Assembly: GCF_003258365.1 (NCBI RefSeq)
Contig: NZ_QHKM01000002.1
Coordinates: 124,001 to 188,000, forward strand
DNA from: Hymenobacter edaphi
Lineage (GTDB): Bacteria > Bacteroidota > Bacteroidia > Cytophagales > Hymenobacteraceae
Direction: 5' to 3'
DNA length: 64,000 nt
Shown piece by piece: positions 43,798 through 52,540 of the stretch. The position numbers and the translations under genes were made by a program. Within the stretch, counting starts at the first letter, position 1. Every line of letters starts with the position of its first letter. The notes beneath the pieces were generated by a model, which saw only the letters and a program-made list of their open reading frames with translations, did not search any database and was not told where the DNA came from.

Positions 43798-45936
43798 ATG
43801 AAAGCTCTCCTCCTCTCCGCGGCCCTTCTGACGGCCACCTTCGCCCAGGCCCAGACGCAGCAGCTGCGCGGCCTCGTCACCGACAAAAACGGCGAGCCGA
43901 TTCCCGGCGCCAACGTCTACCTGAAGGATAACTACGAAGGCACCAGCACCGACAGCGTCGGGCGCTTTGTATTGCGGACGCAGTTGAGTGGCGCCCATGT
44001 ATTGGTAGCATCATCGGTGGGCTACACCAGCCAGGAGCGCCGCCTGGTGCTCGGCGCCGACACCACCCAGCTGCGCCTGGCCCTGCCCGACGCGGCCAAC
44101 GTGCTCGGCGGCGTGGTCATCTCGGCCGGCATGTTCGAGGCCGGCGACGAAAAACGCATGACGGCCCTCAAGCCGCTCGACATCCTGACTACCGCCGGCG
44201 GTCAGGGCGACATCACCGCCGTGATGCAGAACCTGCCGGGCACGGCCCGGGTGGGCGAGCAGGAAGGCCTGTTTGTGCGCGGCGGCTCGGCCAGCGAAAC
44301 CAGCACCCTCATCGACGGCATGATCGTGCAGAACCCGTTCTACAGCAGCATTCCCGACGTGGCCCAGCGCGGGCGCTTCAACCCGGCCATGTTCAAGGGC
44401 ACGGCCTTCAGCACCGGCGGCTACTCGGCCCAGTACGGGCAGGCGCTGTCGTCGGTGCTGCTGCTCGACACCCAAGACAAGCAAAGCGACGCCAACAAGC
44501 TGACCCTGGACGTGAACCCGGCCAACGCGGCCGTGGAGTACACGCACCGCGGCTCGGTGGCCGGCCGCCTCTCCTACACCAATATGGCCCCCTACTTCGG
44601 GGTGATGCGCCAGACGCGCAGCTGGCGCAAGGCCCCCGAAGGCCTCGACGGCTCGGTGACGGTGCGCGAAAAGCTCGGCGCCAACAGCAGCCTGAAGCTG
44701 TACGCTATGACCAGCCACAGCGCCTCCGACATCAACCTGCCCAGCTACGAGCTGGCCGGCACGACCTACAACCTGCAGCTGCGCAACCACAACTACTTCA
44801 CCACCAACTCCTACCAGCACGCCTTCGGCGAAGGCAAGTGGGAGCTGAAAGCCGGCCTCTCCTTCAGCCTCAACAACGACTACGTCAACATCGCCGACGG
44901 GGCCAAGTCCCTGGACCGCTACGACCGGCGCCTGCAGTACCGGGCCACGCTCACGCGCTTTCTGCCCGGCAACCACACCCTGCTGGTGGGTGCCGAAATG
45001 CACCACATCCGCCTGACCAACGAGCTGTTTGACGCCAGCTACGTGATGAACGACGCCTACCGGGCCGCCTTTGCCGAGGGCGAGTTTCACCTGGGCCTGA
45101 AGCTGGCCGCCCGCGTGGGGGCCCGTGCCGAGCAGGCCCATGTCATCGGCCGCAGCAACGTGGCTCCGCGCTTCTCGCTGGCCTACCAGCTCAGCGCCAC
45201 CAGCCAGCTGTCGGTGGCCGCGGGCCAGTTCTACCAGACGCCCGACAAAAACTACCTCTACCGCAACCAGCAGCTGAACTTCGAGCAGGCCAACCACTTC
45301 ATCCTCAACTACCAGTACATGCACAACGAGCGCACCTTCCGCGCCGAAGCCTACTACAAGCAATACGACCAGCTGGTGCGCGAGAAAGGCCTCGTGGGCT
45401 TCGACCCGGACCCCTACCGCCAGGTAACCGGCAACACCGACAACAGCGGCAAGGGCTACGCCCGCGGCCTCGACTTCTTCTTCCGCGACCAGAAAAGCAT
45501 CAAGCGCGGCGACTTCTGGGTGTCCTACTCCCTGCTCGATACCAAGCGCCTGGCCGGAAACTTCCTCGCCCTGGCCACGCCCACCTACGCCTCCAAGCAC
45601 AACCTGAGCCTGGTCTACAAGCACTTCCTGCCCAAGCCGGGCATCTCGCTGAGCGGCACCTACCGCTACGCCAGCGGCCGCAGCTACTACGCCGCCGAAT
45701 CGGCCACCTTCCTGGGGGATGAGCTGCGCGACTACCACAACCTGAGCCTCTCGGTGAGCAAGCTCTTCTTCATCAAGCGCAACTACGTGGTGCTCTACTC
45801 CTCCGTCGACAACGTGCTCGGCACCCGCAACGTGTACGGCTACCGCTACTCCTCCGACGGCACCCAGCGCACCGCGGTGCAGCCGCCCGCTTACCGCACG
45901 GTCTTCGTGGGCGTGTCGGTGAGCCTGAGCAAGTAG
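43798..45936 (+). CDS. TonB-dependent receptor with CarboxypepD-like domain
   Basis: 712 residues. Signal peptide (LLLSAALLTATFAQAQ), CarboxypepD_reg-like domain (residues ~20-105, LRGLVTDKNGEPIPGANVYL), plug domain (ITAVMQNLPGTARVGEQEGLFVR-type region ~145-235) and a beta-barrel that ends in VFVGVSVSLSK. Outer-membrane importer powered by TonB. It is divergent from the azole-peptide operon, so it might take up or sense the peptide, but this is inference only. ATG at 43798. Confidence 0.9.
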   Translation: MKALLLSAALLTATFAQAQTQQLRGLVTDKNGEPIPGANVYLKDNYEGTSTDSVGRFVLRTQLSGAHVLVASSVGYTSQERRLVLGADTTQLRLALPDAANVLGGVVISAGMFEAGDEKRMTALKPLDILTTAGGQGDITAVMQNLPGTARVGEQEGLFVRGGSASETSTLIDGMIVQNPFYSSIPDVAQRGRFNPAMFKGTAFSTGGYSAQYGQALSSVLLLDTQDKQSDANKLTLDVNPANAAVEYTHRGSVAGRLSYTNMAPYFGVMRQTRSWRKAPEGLDGSVTVREKLGANSSLKLYAMTSHSASDINLPSYELAGTTYNLQLRNHNYFTTNSYQHAFGEGKWELKAGLSFSLNNDYVNIADGAKSLDRYDRRLQYRATLTRFLPGNHTLLVGAEMHHIRLTNELFDASYVMNDAYRAAFAEGEFHLGLKLAARVGARAEQAHVIGRSNVAPRFSLAYQLSATSQLSVAAGQFYQTPDKNYLYRNQQLNFEQANHFILNYQYMHNERTFRAEAYYKQYDQLVREKGLVGFDPDPYRQVTGNTDNSGKGYARGLDFFFRDQKSIKRGDFWVSYSLLDTKRLAGNFLALATPTYASKHNLSLVYKHFLPKPGISLSGTYRYASGRSYYAAESATFLGDELRDYHNLSLSVSKLFFIKRNYVVLYSSVDNVLGTRNVYGYRYSSDGTQRTAVQPPAYRTVFVGVSVSLSK

Positions 45937-45987
45937 CCGCCCCGCCTCCCGTCCCGGTAGGGTCGATATTACTTTGGACGGGAAACC

Positions 45988-46030
45988 AGTCCGCCCCGCC
46001 GGCAGCCGCAGCTGCCGCGCGGGGCGGACT
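45988..46030. terminator. bidirectional terminator, double hairpin
   Basis: Outer arms agtccgccccgc/gcggggcggact (12 bp) enclose an inner cggcag/ctgccg hairpin. It lies between the TonB receptor (plus) and the XRE gene (minus). Confidence 0.7.
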
Positions 46031-46063
46031 TTGTGTTGGGGTGTCCCCGGCCGGGGCCGGGGC

Positions 46064-46318
46064 TTAGGCGGCCGCCAGCTGGTGGTCCGCCCGGATACAG
46101 CGCAGCAGCAGCTCCTGGGCGCTCAGGCTGATCAGGTCGGTCAGCGACACCTTGTAGAGCTCGGCCAGCTTGGTCAGGCACAGAATCGAGAGCTGGGTGC
46201 GCCCCGACTCCTTCTTGCTGTAGGCGGCCTGGCTGATGCCCATCTGGAAGGCCACGTATTCCTGCGGGTAGCCGTGAATTTCCCGCAGCTTGCGCGCTTT
46301 AAGGCAGAACGTGTTCAT
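46064..46318 (-). CDS. XRE-family HTH regulator
   Basis: 84 residues from the ATG at 46318. LREIHGYPQEYVAFQMGISQAAYSKKESG is a helix-turn-helix of the Cro/CI type, here cited only for its core Q-x3-A-x3-G-x5-Y-S-x2-E pattern. LAELYKVSLTDLI follows. It is a small DNA-binding protein divergent from the second LytTR regulator, so it may control that promoter. Confidence 0.85.
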   Translation of the reverse strand: MNTFCLKARKLREIHGYPQEYVAFQMGISQAAYSKKESGRTQLSILCLTKLAELYKVSLTDLISLSAQELLLRCIRADHQLAAA

Positions 46319-46425
46319 AGCGAAAACGGTGTTGGAAGTGGAGGTGGAAAGCCCTGGGGGCCGGTTGACGGTCCGAAATAGTCCTGCGCCGCTGCCGGAA
46401 TCAACATATTTCGACCGATGAGGCG

Positions 46426-46455
46426 TTGCTCCCGGTGAATGCGTGTATACTTTTG
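46426..46455 (+). promoter_or_regulatory. promoter of the second regulator-kinase unit
   Basis: TTG (46426-46428), a 19-nt spacer and TACTTTTG (46448-46455), a full TAnnTTTG match. The ATG lies 36 nt on. Confidence 0.7.
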
Positions 46456-46490
46456 ACCATTGCTCCCGTCCCACCATTACCCACCAGGCT

Positions 46491-47288
46491 ATGACTCGAA
46501 CCCTACGATGTTATATTATTGACGACGAGCCGCCGGCGCGCGAGCTGGTGGCCAAGTACATCAGCCGGGTGCCCTACCTGCAGCTGATCGGCCAGGCCAC
46601 CAACGCCGTCGACGCGCTGTTTGAGCTGGAGCGGGAGCAGCCCGACCTGCTGTTTCTGGACGTGGAAATGCCCGAAATGACGGGCTTCGAGTTTATGCGC
46701 GTGCTGGCCGCCCAGCGCCCGGGCCGCCCCGCGCCGGCCGTCATCATGATTACGGCCTACCCGCAGTACGCCGTGCAGGGCTACGAGCACGAAGTGGCCG
46801 ACTACCTGCTCAAGCCCGTTTCGTTCGAGCGGTTCCTGCGGGCCATCAACCGCGTGGCGCCCCGCTACCTGCCCGAGCCCGCCCCGGCCCCCGGCCCCGC
46901 GCCCGAGCCGGCGCTGCCGCCCGCCCCGGAGCCGCCCGCCGAGGAGCGCGCCGCCGAACCCGGCAAATCCACCTTCTTCCTCGTCAAGGAGGACAAGAAG
47001 CTGATTCGGCTGGTGCCCCACGAAATCGTGTTCGTCGAAAGCCTGAAGGACTACCTCAACATCCACCTGGCCGGCCGCACCATCACCACGCACATGACCA
47101 TGACCAAGCTGGAAAGCATGCTCCCGGCCGACCAGTTCCTGCGCGTCAACCGCTCCTACCTCGTGCGCCTGGGGGCCATCAAGGAAATCGACGGCAACCT
47201 GATTACCACCACCGACGGCAAGCGCGTGCCCATCGGCGTGACCTACCGCGAGCGGGTGATGGAGGCCATGAAACACAACTTGATGTGA
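46491..47288 (+). CDS. LytTR-family response regulator
   Basis: 265 residues. Receiver with DDEP, Asp57 (LLFLDVEMP) and Lys108 (YLLKP). A Pro/Ala/Glu-rich linker (residues ~125-160) leads to a LytTR domain (LIRLVPHEIVFVESLKDYLN, FLRVNRSYLVRLGAI). It overlaps the kinase start by 4 bp. It is the likely activator at the CATTC repeats before the lanthipeptide precursor. Confidence 0.92.
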   Translation: MTRTLRCYIIDDEPPARELVAKYISRVPYLQLIGQATNAVDALFELEREQPDLLFLDVEMPEMTGFEFMRVLAAQRPGRPAPAVIMITAYPQYAVQGYEHEVADYLLKPVSFERFLRAINRVAPRYLPEPAPAPGPAPEPALPPAPEPPAEERAAEPGKSTFFLVKEDKKLIRLVPHEIVFVESLKDYLNIHLAGRTITTHMTMTKLESMLPADQFLRVNRSYLVRLGAIKEIDGNLITTTDGKRVPIGVTYRERVMEAMKHNLM

Positions 47289-48442
47289 GCCAGGCCCTGC
47301 CCCTTACCGGCCCCGCCGCCGCGGGCTGGCGGCGCGTGGCCGTGCACGTGCTCTGGTGGCTGGTGCCGCTGCTGGTCGAGTACTACTTTGTCGGCCGCCT
47401 CTTCAAGGACACGGCCCCGCTGCACCTGCTGGCCACCAGCGTGCTGCTGCTGCAGACCGTGGGCGTGTACTACTGGCTGGGCTACTACCTGTTTCCGCGC
47501 TACCTCTACCAGCCCCACCCGCTGCGGCTGCTGGCCCACGCCCTGCTGGTGTTCTACGTGGTGTACCTGGTCAACTACGGCCTGTTTTACGCGCTGCAGC
47601 CGCTGAGCAAGGGCTTCGGCAGCCCCGAGGTGAGCTACGCCGAGCGCACCTGGGAGAAGATGCTGCGGCCGGCCGGGCTGCTGGGCTGCTTCACCTCGCT
47701 GCGGGTGGCGTTCTGGAACTACGGCTTCGGCCCCTTCGTGGCCACGGTGCTGCTGTGCATCAAGTTCGTGCGCGACATCACCATCTACCAGACCAAGAAC
47801 CTGCGCCTGGAGCGCGACCGGATTGCCCTGGAGCGCAACAACCTGATGCTGGAGCTGGACTTCCTCAAGTCCCAGATCAACCCGCACTTCCTCTTCAACA
47901 CCCTCAACAGCATCTACGTGCAGGTCGTCGACAGCCACGAGGCGGTGGCTGAGCAGGTGCTGCAGCTCTCCAACCTGATGCGCTACGGCCTCTACGAGTC
48001 CAATACCAGCCGGGTGGAGCTGGCGCGCGAGCTGGACTACATTCACAGCTACCTGCAGCTGGAAAAGTCGCGATACGGCGCCCAGGTCGACATTCAGTTC
48101 GTGCGCGACGACGGCACGGCCACGTTCTGCATTGCGCCGCTGCTGCTCATCTCCTTTGTCGAAAACGCCTTCAAGCACGGCGTGGGCCGCGTCAAGGCCG
48201 GCAGCTACGTGCACGTGCAGGCCCTGATGCACGGCACCGAGCTTACGTTTACCGTCGTCAACCGCCTGCCGGCCACGGCCGCGGCGGCCGGCGTCGGCGG
48301 GGTGGGGCTCAGCAACGTGCGCAAGCGGCTGGAGCTGCTCTACCCCGACCGCCACCAGCTCACCGTCGACGCGGATGCCGCCGCCGAGCAGTACGCCGTA
48401 CACCTGACGCTGGAGCTGGAGCCGCTGGCCGCCGGCCGGTAG
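47285..48442 (+). CDS. LytS-like sensor histidine kinase
   Basis: 385 residues. Four TM segments in the first ~165 residues, a coiled coil, then phosphoacceptor His201 (SQINPHFLFNTLNSI) and HATPase (SFVENAFKHGVG, VGLSNVRKRLELL). It starts with GTG that overlaps the regulator's TGA (GTGA), so translation is coupled. Pairs with the regulator at 46491. Confidence 0.9.
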   Translation: MSQALPLTGPAAAGWRRVAVHVLWWLVPLLVEYYFVGRLFKDTAPLHLLATSVLLLQTVGVYYWLGYYLFPRYLYQPHPLRLLAHALLVFYVVYLVNYGLFYALQPLSKGFGSPEVSYAERTWEKMLRPAGLLGCFTSLRVAFWNYGFGPFVATVLLCIKFVRDITIYQTKNLRLERDRIALERNNLMLELDFLKSQINPHFLFNTLNSIYVQVVDSHEAVAEQVLQLSNLMRYGLYESNTSRVELARELDYIHSYLQLEKSRYGAQVDIQFVRDDGTATFCIAPLLLISFVENAFKHGVGRVKAGSYVHVQALMHGTELTFTVVNRLPATAAAAGVGGVGLSNVRKRLELLYPDRHQLTVDADAAAEQYAVHLTLELEPLAAGR

Positions 48443-48455
48443 CGCCCGGCGTTTT

Positions 48456-48511
48456 CATTCCCGGCCCGGCAGCGGGCATTCATCGAAACCGGCCCGGGCA
48501 TTCGTCTAAAC
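48456..48511 (+). promoter_or_regulatory. three phased CATTC direct repeats (LytTR-type operator)
   Basis: CATTC occurs at 48456, 48477 and 48499, spaced 21 and 22 bp, two helical turns. The last two are longer copies: gggcattcatcgaaac and gggcattcgtctaaac. They end 3 nt before the proposed -33 element. Confidence 0.6.
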
Positions 48512-48514
48512 TTG

Positions 48515-48545
48515 TTGGCCGGCCGCCGCGGGGACGACAGTTTTG
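48515..48545 (+). promoter_or_regulatory. lanthipeptide precursor promoter
   Basis: TTG (48515-48517), 20 nt, CAGTTTTG (48538-48545). The CA start of the -7 box also occurs in the two LytTR-type promoters at 43213 and 36623, suggesting weak promoters that need an activator. Confidence 0.55.
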
Positions 48546-48584
48546 CAACACCAATCACCGCCAATCCTAACTGTTCGCCCCGCC

Positions 48585-48725
48585 ATGAAAAACGCAGCCC
48601 AAACGCCCCGCCTCGTCCTGAAAAAAGAACGCCTCGTGTGCCTGACGACGCCCGCCACGCACGGCAAGCCCGGGGGCATGTCCTCGATTCTGTGCGACAT
48701 TATGACCGTCAACACGACCATGTAA
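48585..48725 (+). CDS. candidate class I lanthipeptide precursor
   Basis: 46 residues. N-terminal [11 protein letters not shown] matches the leader pattern L-x-L-K-K-x-x-[IL]-x-x-L of Bacteroidota RiPP precursors. A GKPGG stretch fits a cleavage site, and the presumed core [15 protein letters not shown] has 2 Ser, 3 Thr and 1 Cys. A second Cys lies before GG. It is followed by a degenerate receiver gene and LanB. A single core Cys allows at most one thioether ring if cleavage is at GG. Not an annotated family for certain. Confidence 0.7.
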   Translation: MKNAAQTPRLVLKKERLVCLTTPATHGKPGGMSSILCDIMTVNTTM

Positions 48726-49138
48726 TGTACCGGTGCCTGTTACTCTGCGACGCCGGGGTAACGCCTTCCGATCTGCTGCTGAAATTCATCCGGCGCACCG
48801 GCTGCCTCGACCTCGTCTGGGCAGGAGCGTACCCCGACCTGGCCGCGGCCGGTTTGCCCGCCGCGGGCTGGGACCTGGTGTTTGCCAGCCTGCCCGCCCC
48901 CGAGCAGCCCGTGCCCGAAGCCTGGCAGGAGCTGCTGCGCCGGCAGCCCGCGCTGGTTCTGACCTCGCCCTACCCGGCGCGCCTCTACGCCGGCCACGAC
49001 TGGCAGCCGCTGGCCTTTCTGGCCGAGCCCTTTTCCTTCGACCAGTTTCAGCGGGCGTTGCAGCGGTATTTCGACAGCGGCCTGGCCCCGGAACATCCGG
49101 CCGGGGCCGCCGTGGCGCGCCAGCAGCCCGGCACCTGA
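48725..49138 (+). CDS. degenerate stand-alone receiver (pseudo-REC) protein
   Basis: 137 residues; its ATG shares one base with the precursor's TAA. It aligns along its length with the receiver of the regulator at 46491: WDLVFASLPAP against PDLLFLDVEMP, and LAEPFSFDQFQRAL against LLKPVSFERFLRAI. The phosphoacceptor Asp is Ser55, the acidic pair is Cys8-Asp9 and the switch Lys is Glu101. It should therefore not be phosphorylated in the usual way. It might bind the kinase, the regulator or LanB; the role is unknown. Confidence 0.65.
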   Translation: MYRCLLLCDAGVTPSDLLLKFIRRTGCLDLVWAGAYPDLAAAGLPAAGWDLVFASLPAPEQPVPEAWQELLRRQPALVLTSPYPARLYAGHDWQPLAFLAEPFSFDQFQRALQRYFDSGLAPEHPAGAAVARQQPGT

Positions 49139-49413
49139 CCCAACCACAAGCCCCACTACCCGCCAAAATGCCCCAGCCCCGCGCCGGGTGAGGACCCGAG
49201 CCAAGCCGCCCGGAGCCTCGCCCGGCGCGGCTGCGCTGGGGCCGTGGGTGGCCCGTTGGCGCCGCAGGCCGGCGGGTAAATAATTGCCATCAGTCCCGGC
49301 TGGTACCGGCTTCATTGACAAAGCCCTACCTGAATGACTGGAAACATGATGAAGAAACTATTATTTTAACTTATTTTTAATGTCAATAAAGTCCACTTCT
49401 CTACCTTTATTTA
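49139..49413 (+). promoter_or_regulatory. 275-bp gap with AT-rich LanB leader
   Basis: The first half is GC-rich without a gene. From about 49340 the sequence becomes AT-rich (attattttaacttattttt). TACCTTTA at 49402-49409 is a one-mismatch -7 box directly before the LanB ATG, so LanB may have its own promoter. Confidence 0.4.
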
Positions 49414-52400
49414 ATGATTCATGACCAAGGATTCTTCTTATTACGGCGGCCGGCTTATTCGTTACAACGGCTGCAGCAGCTGCAGCAGCGTCTGCTGACG
49501 CAGCCCCTGGCCGAGTTGATGCGCGACTGGTACCGCGAGCCGGCCGCGCAGCAGGCCATTTACGTCGCGTCGCCTTCCTTGTACGAGCGGCTGCTGCAGT
49601 GGCTGGCGGGGGAGCCGATTTCGGAAGAAGCCCGTCTGCTCGATACCCTGCACAAGTACGCCATTCGCATGAGCAGCCGCTGCACGCCCTACGGCCTGCT
49701 GGCTGGCTGCGCGTTCGGGCGCTCGGGCCCGGCCACGCAGCTCGGCGCAGCCAAGCCGGCCGCGCCGCGCCGCCACACCCGCCTCGACATGGAATACCTG
49801 CTGCTGCTGCAGGAGTGGCTGCTGAGCTTGCCGGTGGTGCGCAGCCAGGCTCTGGTCTTCCCCAACAACTCGGTGTACAGCATCGGCGAGAGCCTGCGCT
49901 ACGTGGAGCAGCAGCGCGAGGGGGCCCTGCGCCGCTACTTCATCAGCGCCGTGGAGGCCGATGCCTTCCTGCTGGGCGTGCTCCGGCAGGCCCGCCCGGG
50001 CACCACCCTGCCCGCCCTTTTGCTGCACCTGGTGGAGCAGGGCATCGAAGAAGCCGAAGCCCTGGCCTACCTCGACGAGCTGCTGAGCAGCGGCCTGCTG
50101 CGCAGCGAGCTGGAGCCCACCGTGGTCGGGCCCGACTACCTGCCCGCCCTGCTGGCGCGACTGGCGGCTTTCCGGGGCACCGAAGCGGTGGTGGCGCAGG
50201 TGCAGGAGCTGCAGGCGCTGGTGCGGGCCGAGGCCGACCCGGCCACCGTGGGCCGGCAGGCCCGGGCCTGGCTGACCGAGCGCCAGCTGCCCGCCCCGCT
50301 GGTCGAGCCGCTGCGGGTGGATACCTACTACCCGCAGCGGCCCCAGCTCGGCGAAACCCTGCTGCGCGACCTGCGCCAGCAGCTGCAGCAGCTGTTCGTG
50401 CTGAACCAGCCCGGGCAGTCGGCCGAGCTGGAAGACTTCAAGCGCCGCTTCTACACCCGCTACGAAGACGAGGAAGTGCCCCTGGCCCTGGCCCTCGACC
50501 AGGAGTGCGGCGTGGGCTACGGCAGCAGCTCGCCGCTGGGCATCGGCTACGCGCCTATGATCGACGACCTTTCCTTGCCCACCACCGGCGCGGCCCCGAC
50601 GCGCCCGGCCTGGGACTGGTGGCAGGCCCTGGTGCTGGAAAAATACGCCCGGGCCCTGCGCGAGGGCCAGCCCGAAATCGAGCTGACGGCGGCCGACCTG
50701 GCGTATATTCAGCAGCAGCGCCCCGCCGACGACACGCCCCTGCCCGACAGCTTCTACGCCTTCGGCAACCTGCTCACGGCCGGCCCCGCGGTGGCCGGGG
50801 CCGAGTACCGCTTCAACCTGCTGGCCTGCAAGGGCCCCTCGGCGGTGCAGCTGCTGGGGCGCTTCTGCGAGGGCGACGAGCAGCTGGCCGCCGCCGTGGC
50901 CGGCTGCGTGCAGCGCACCGAGGCGCACCACCCCGACGTGGTGTTTGCCGAGGTGGTGCACTTCCCCGAGTCGCGGGCCGGCAACATCATGACGCGGCCC
51001 ACGCTCTACACCTACGAAATTCCTTACCTGGGCCGCGCCTCGGTGCCCGCCGAGTACCAGATTCCGCTCGACGACCTGCGCGTGTCCGTGCGCCACGGGC
51101 AGCTGGTGCTCCGCTCGCAGCGGCTCAACAAGCGGGTGATTCCGCGCCTCTCCAACGCCCACAACTTCCGACTCGGCCCCCCGGTCTACTGGTTTCTCTG
51201 CGACCTGCAGCAGCAAAACGGCCACCTGAACCTGCAGTGGAACTGGAGCGTGCTGGCCGAGCAGGACTACCTGCCCCGGGTGCGCTACCGCAACATCATC
51301 CTGAGCCGGGCCACCTGGGTGCTGCGCGCCGCCGACCTCGACGTCGACAACCTCATGCACCTGGCCACCACGCTCACCCGCCGCGGGGTGCCGGCGCAGT
51401 TTGCCCTGGCCAGCGGCGACAACGAGCTGTGCCTCTCGCTGCACGTGCCCGACTCCCTGCGCCTGCTGGCGCAGGAGCTGCGCAAAACGCCCACGCTGCG
51501 GCTCTACGAGGTGCTGCAGGCGGCCGAAGGTGCCGCGCCGGCCTTCGCCAACGAGCTGGTGCTGCCCTTCTACAACTCCGCCGCGCCGGCCATTGCCGGG
51601 CTGGCCGCGGGCCCGGCCGAGCTGCCGCCGCGCCGCTTCTCGGTCGGCTCGGAGTGGCTGTACCTGAAAATCTACACCGGCGAAAAAATCTCCGATGCCC
51701 TGCTGGCGCACACGCTCTACCCCGTCATCCAGCGCCTGCTCGACCGCAAAATCGTGGAGCAGTTCTTTTTCGTGCGCTACCGCGACAACGACCCGCACCT
51801 GCGCCTGCGCTTCCGCGGCAATACCCACCTGGAATTCTACCACTTCGTCATTCAGGAAGTGGAGCGCAGCCTCAAGGAGCACGTGCGCACCGGCAGCGTG
51901 CACTGCATCCAGACCGACACCTACCGCCGCGAGCTGGAGCGCTACGGCTACCAGCAGATCGAGCTGTGCGAAACTCTGTTTTGCTGCGACAGTCTGTCCA
52001 CGTTGGCCTTTCTGGAGCAAACCAGCGGCACGTTCGACGAAAACGCGCGCTTCTGCTTTGCCGCCGCCAAGGTGGAGCGCCTGCTGACCACGCTGGATAT
52101 GCCTCTGCCCACGCGCACGGCCCTGGCCCAGCAGCTGCAGCAAAGCTTTTTCCAGGAATTTGGCGGCGACGCCACCCTGCGCCGCCAGCTCAACGACAAG
52201 TACCGCCAGTACCGCCCCATGCTGGACCAGGCCTTCAGCTGCGCCGTGCAGACGCAGCGCGCCGCCGACACCTACGACGTGCTACAGCGCACCGCCCTGC
52301 TGGAGCTGCAGCGCACCGCCACCAGCCCGGCGCAGCTGCACAGCATCCTCAGCAGCCTGATTCACATGCTCATCAACCGCCTGTTTCCGTCCAAGCAGCG

Positions 52401-52515
52401 GGCCTACGAGCTGGTGTTCTACCACTGCCTGGCCAAGCACTACGATTCGGTGCGCGCCCGCTCGGGGGCCCGCCCAGTGGCCGTCGAGGCCCTGGTTCCG
52501 CCGGTTGTGGCGTAA
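49414..52515 (+). CDS. full-length lantibiotic dehydratase LanB
   Basis: 1033 residues. The N-terminal glutamylation domain (Lant_dehydr_N, ~1-650) starts FFLLRRPAYSLQRLQQL and holds LHKYAIRMSSRCTPYGLLAG, a family hallmark. The C-terminal elimination domain (SpaB_C type, ~740-1010) holds SEWLYLKIYTGEKISDALL and FFVRYRDNDPHLRLRFRG. It uses glutamyl-tRNA to dehydrate Ser/Thr of the precursor. Both halves are present in one chain. No LanC cyclase or transporter follows; the next gene is on the other strand. Confidence 0.93.
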   Translation: MIHDQGFFLLRRPAYSLQRLQQLQQRLLTQPLAELMRDWYREPAAQQAIYVASPSLYERLLQWLAGEPISEEARLLDTLHKYAIRMSSRCTPYGLLAGCAFGRSGPATQLGAAKPAAPRRHTRLDMEYLLLLQEWLLSLPVVRSQALVFPNNSVYSIGESLRYVEQQREGALRRYFISAVEADAFLLGVLRQARPGTTLPALLLHLVEQGIEEAEALAYLDELLSSGLLRSELEPTVVGPDYLPALLARLAAFRGTEAVVAQVQELQALVRAEADPATVGRQARAWLTERQLPAPLVEPLRVDTYYPQRPQLGETLLRDLRQQLQQLFVLNQPGQSAELEDFKRRFYTRYEDEEVPLALALDQECGVGYGSSSPLGIGYAPMIDDLSLPTTGAAPTRPAWDWWQALVLEKYARALREGQPEIELTAADLAYIQQQRPADDTPLPDSFYAFGNLLTAGPAVAGAEYRFNLLACKGPSAVQLLGRFCEGDEQLAAAVAGCVQRTEAHHPDVVFAEVVHFPESRAGNIMTRPTLYTYEIPYLGRASVPAEYQIPLDDLRVSVRHGQLVLRSQRLNKRVIPRLSNAHNFRLGPPVYWFLCDLQQQNGHLNLQWNWSVLAEQDYLPRVRYRNIILSRATWVLRAADLDVDNLMHLATTLTRRGVPAQFALASGDNELCLSLHVPDSLRLLAQELRKTPTLRLYEVLQAAEGAAPAFANELVLPFYNSAAPAIAGLAAGPAELPPRRFSVGSEWLYLKIYTGEKISDALLAHTLYPVIQRLLDRKIVEQFFFVRYRDNDPHLRLRFRGNTHLEFYHFVIQEVERSLKEHVRTGSVHCIQTDTYRRELERYGYQQIELCETLFCCDSLSTLAFLEQTSGTFDENARFCFAAAKVERLLTTLDMPLPTRTALAQQLQQSFFQEFGGDATLRRQLNDKYRQYRPMLDQAFSCAVQTQRAADTYDVLQRTALLELQRTATSPAQLHSILSSLIHMLINRLFPSKQRAYELVFYHCLAKHYDSVRARSGARPVAVEALVPPVVA

Positions 52516-52540
52516 AGCGCAAGGCCGGCCGGCCGGCCGG

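Noticed and set aside
49462-52143. An open frame of about 890 codons antisense to LanB
   Set aside because: Same shadow composition; LanB on the other strand has both family domains.
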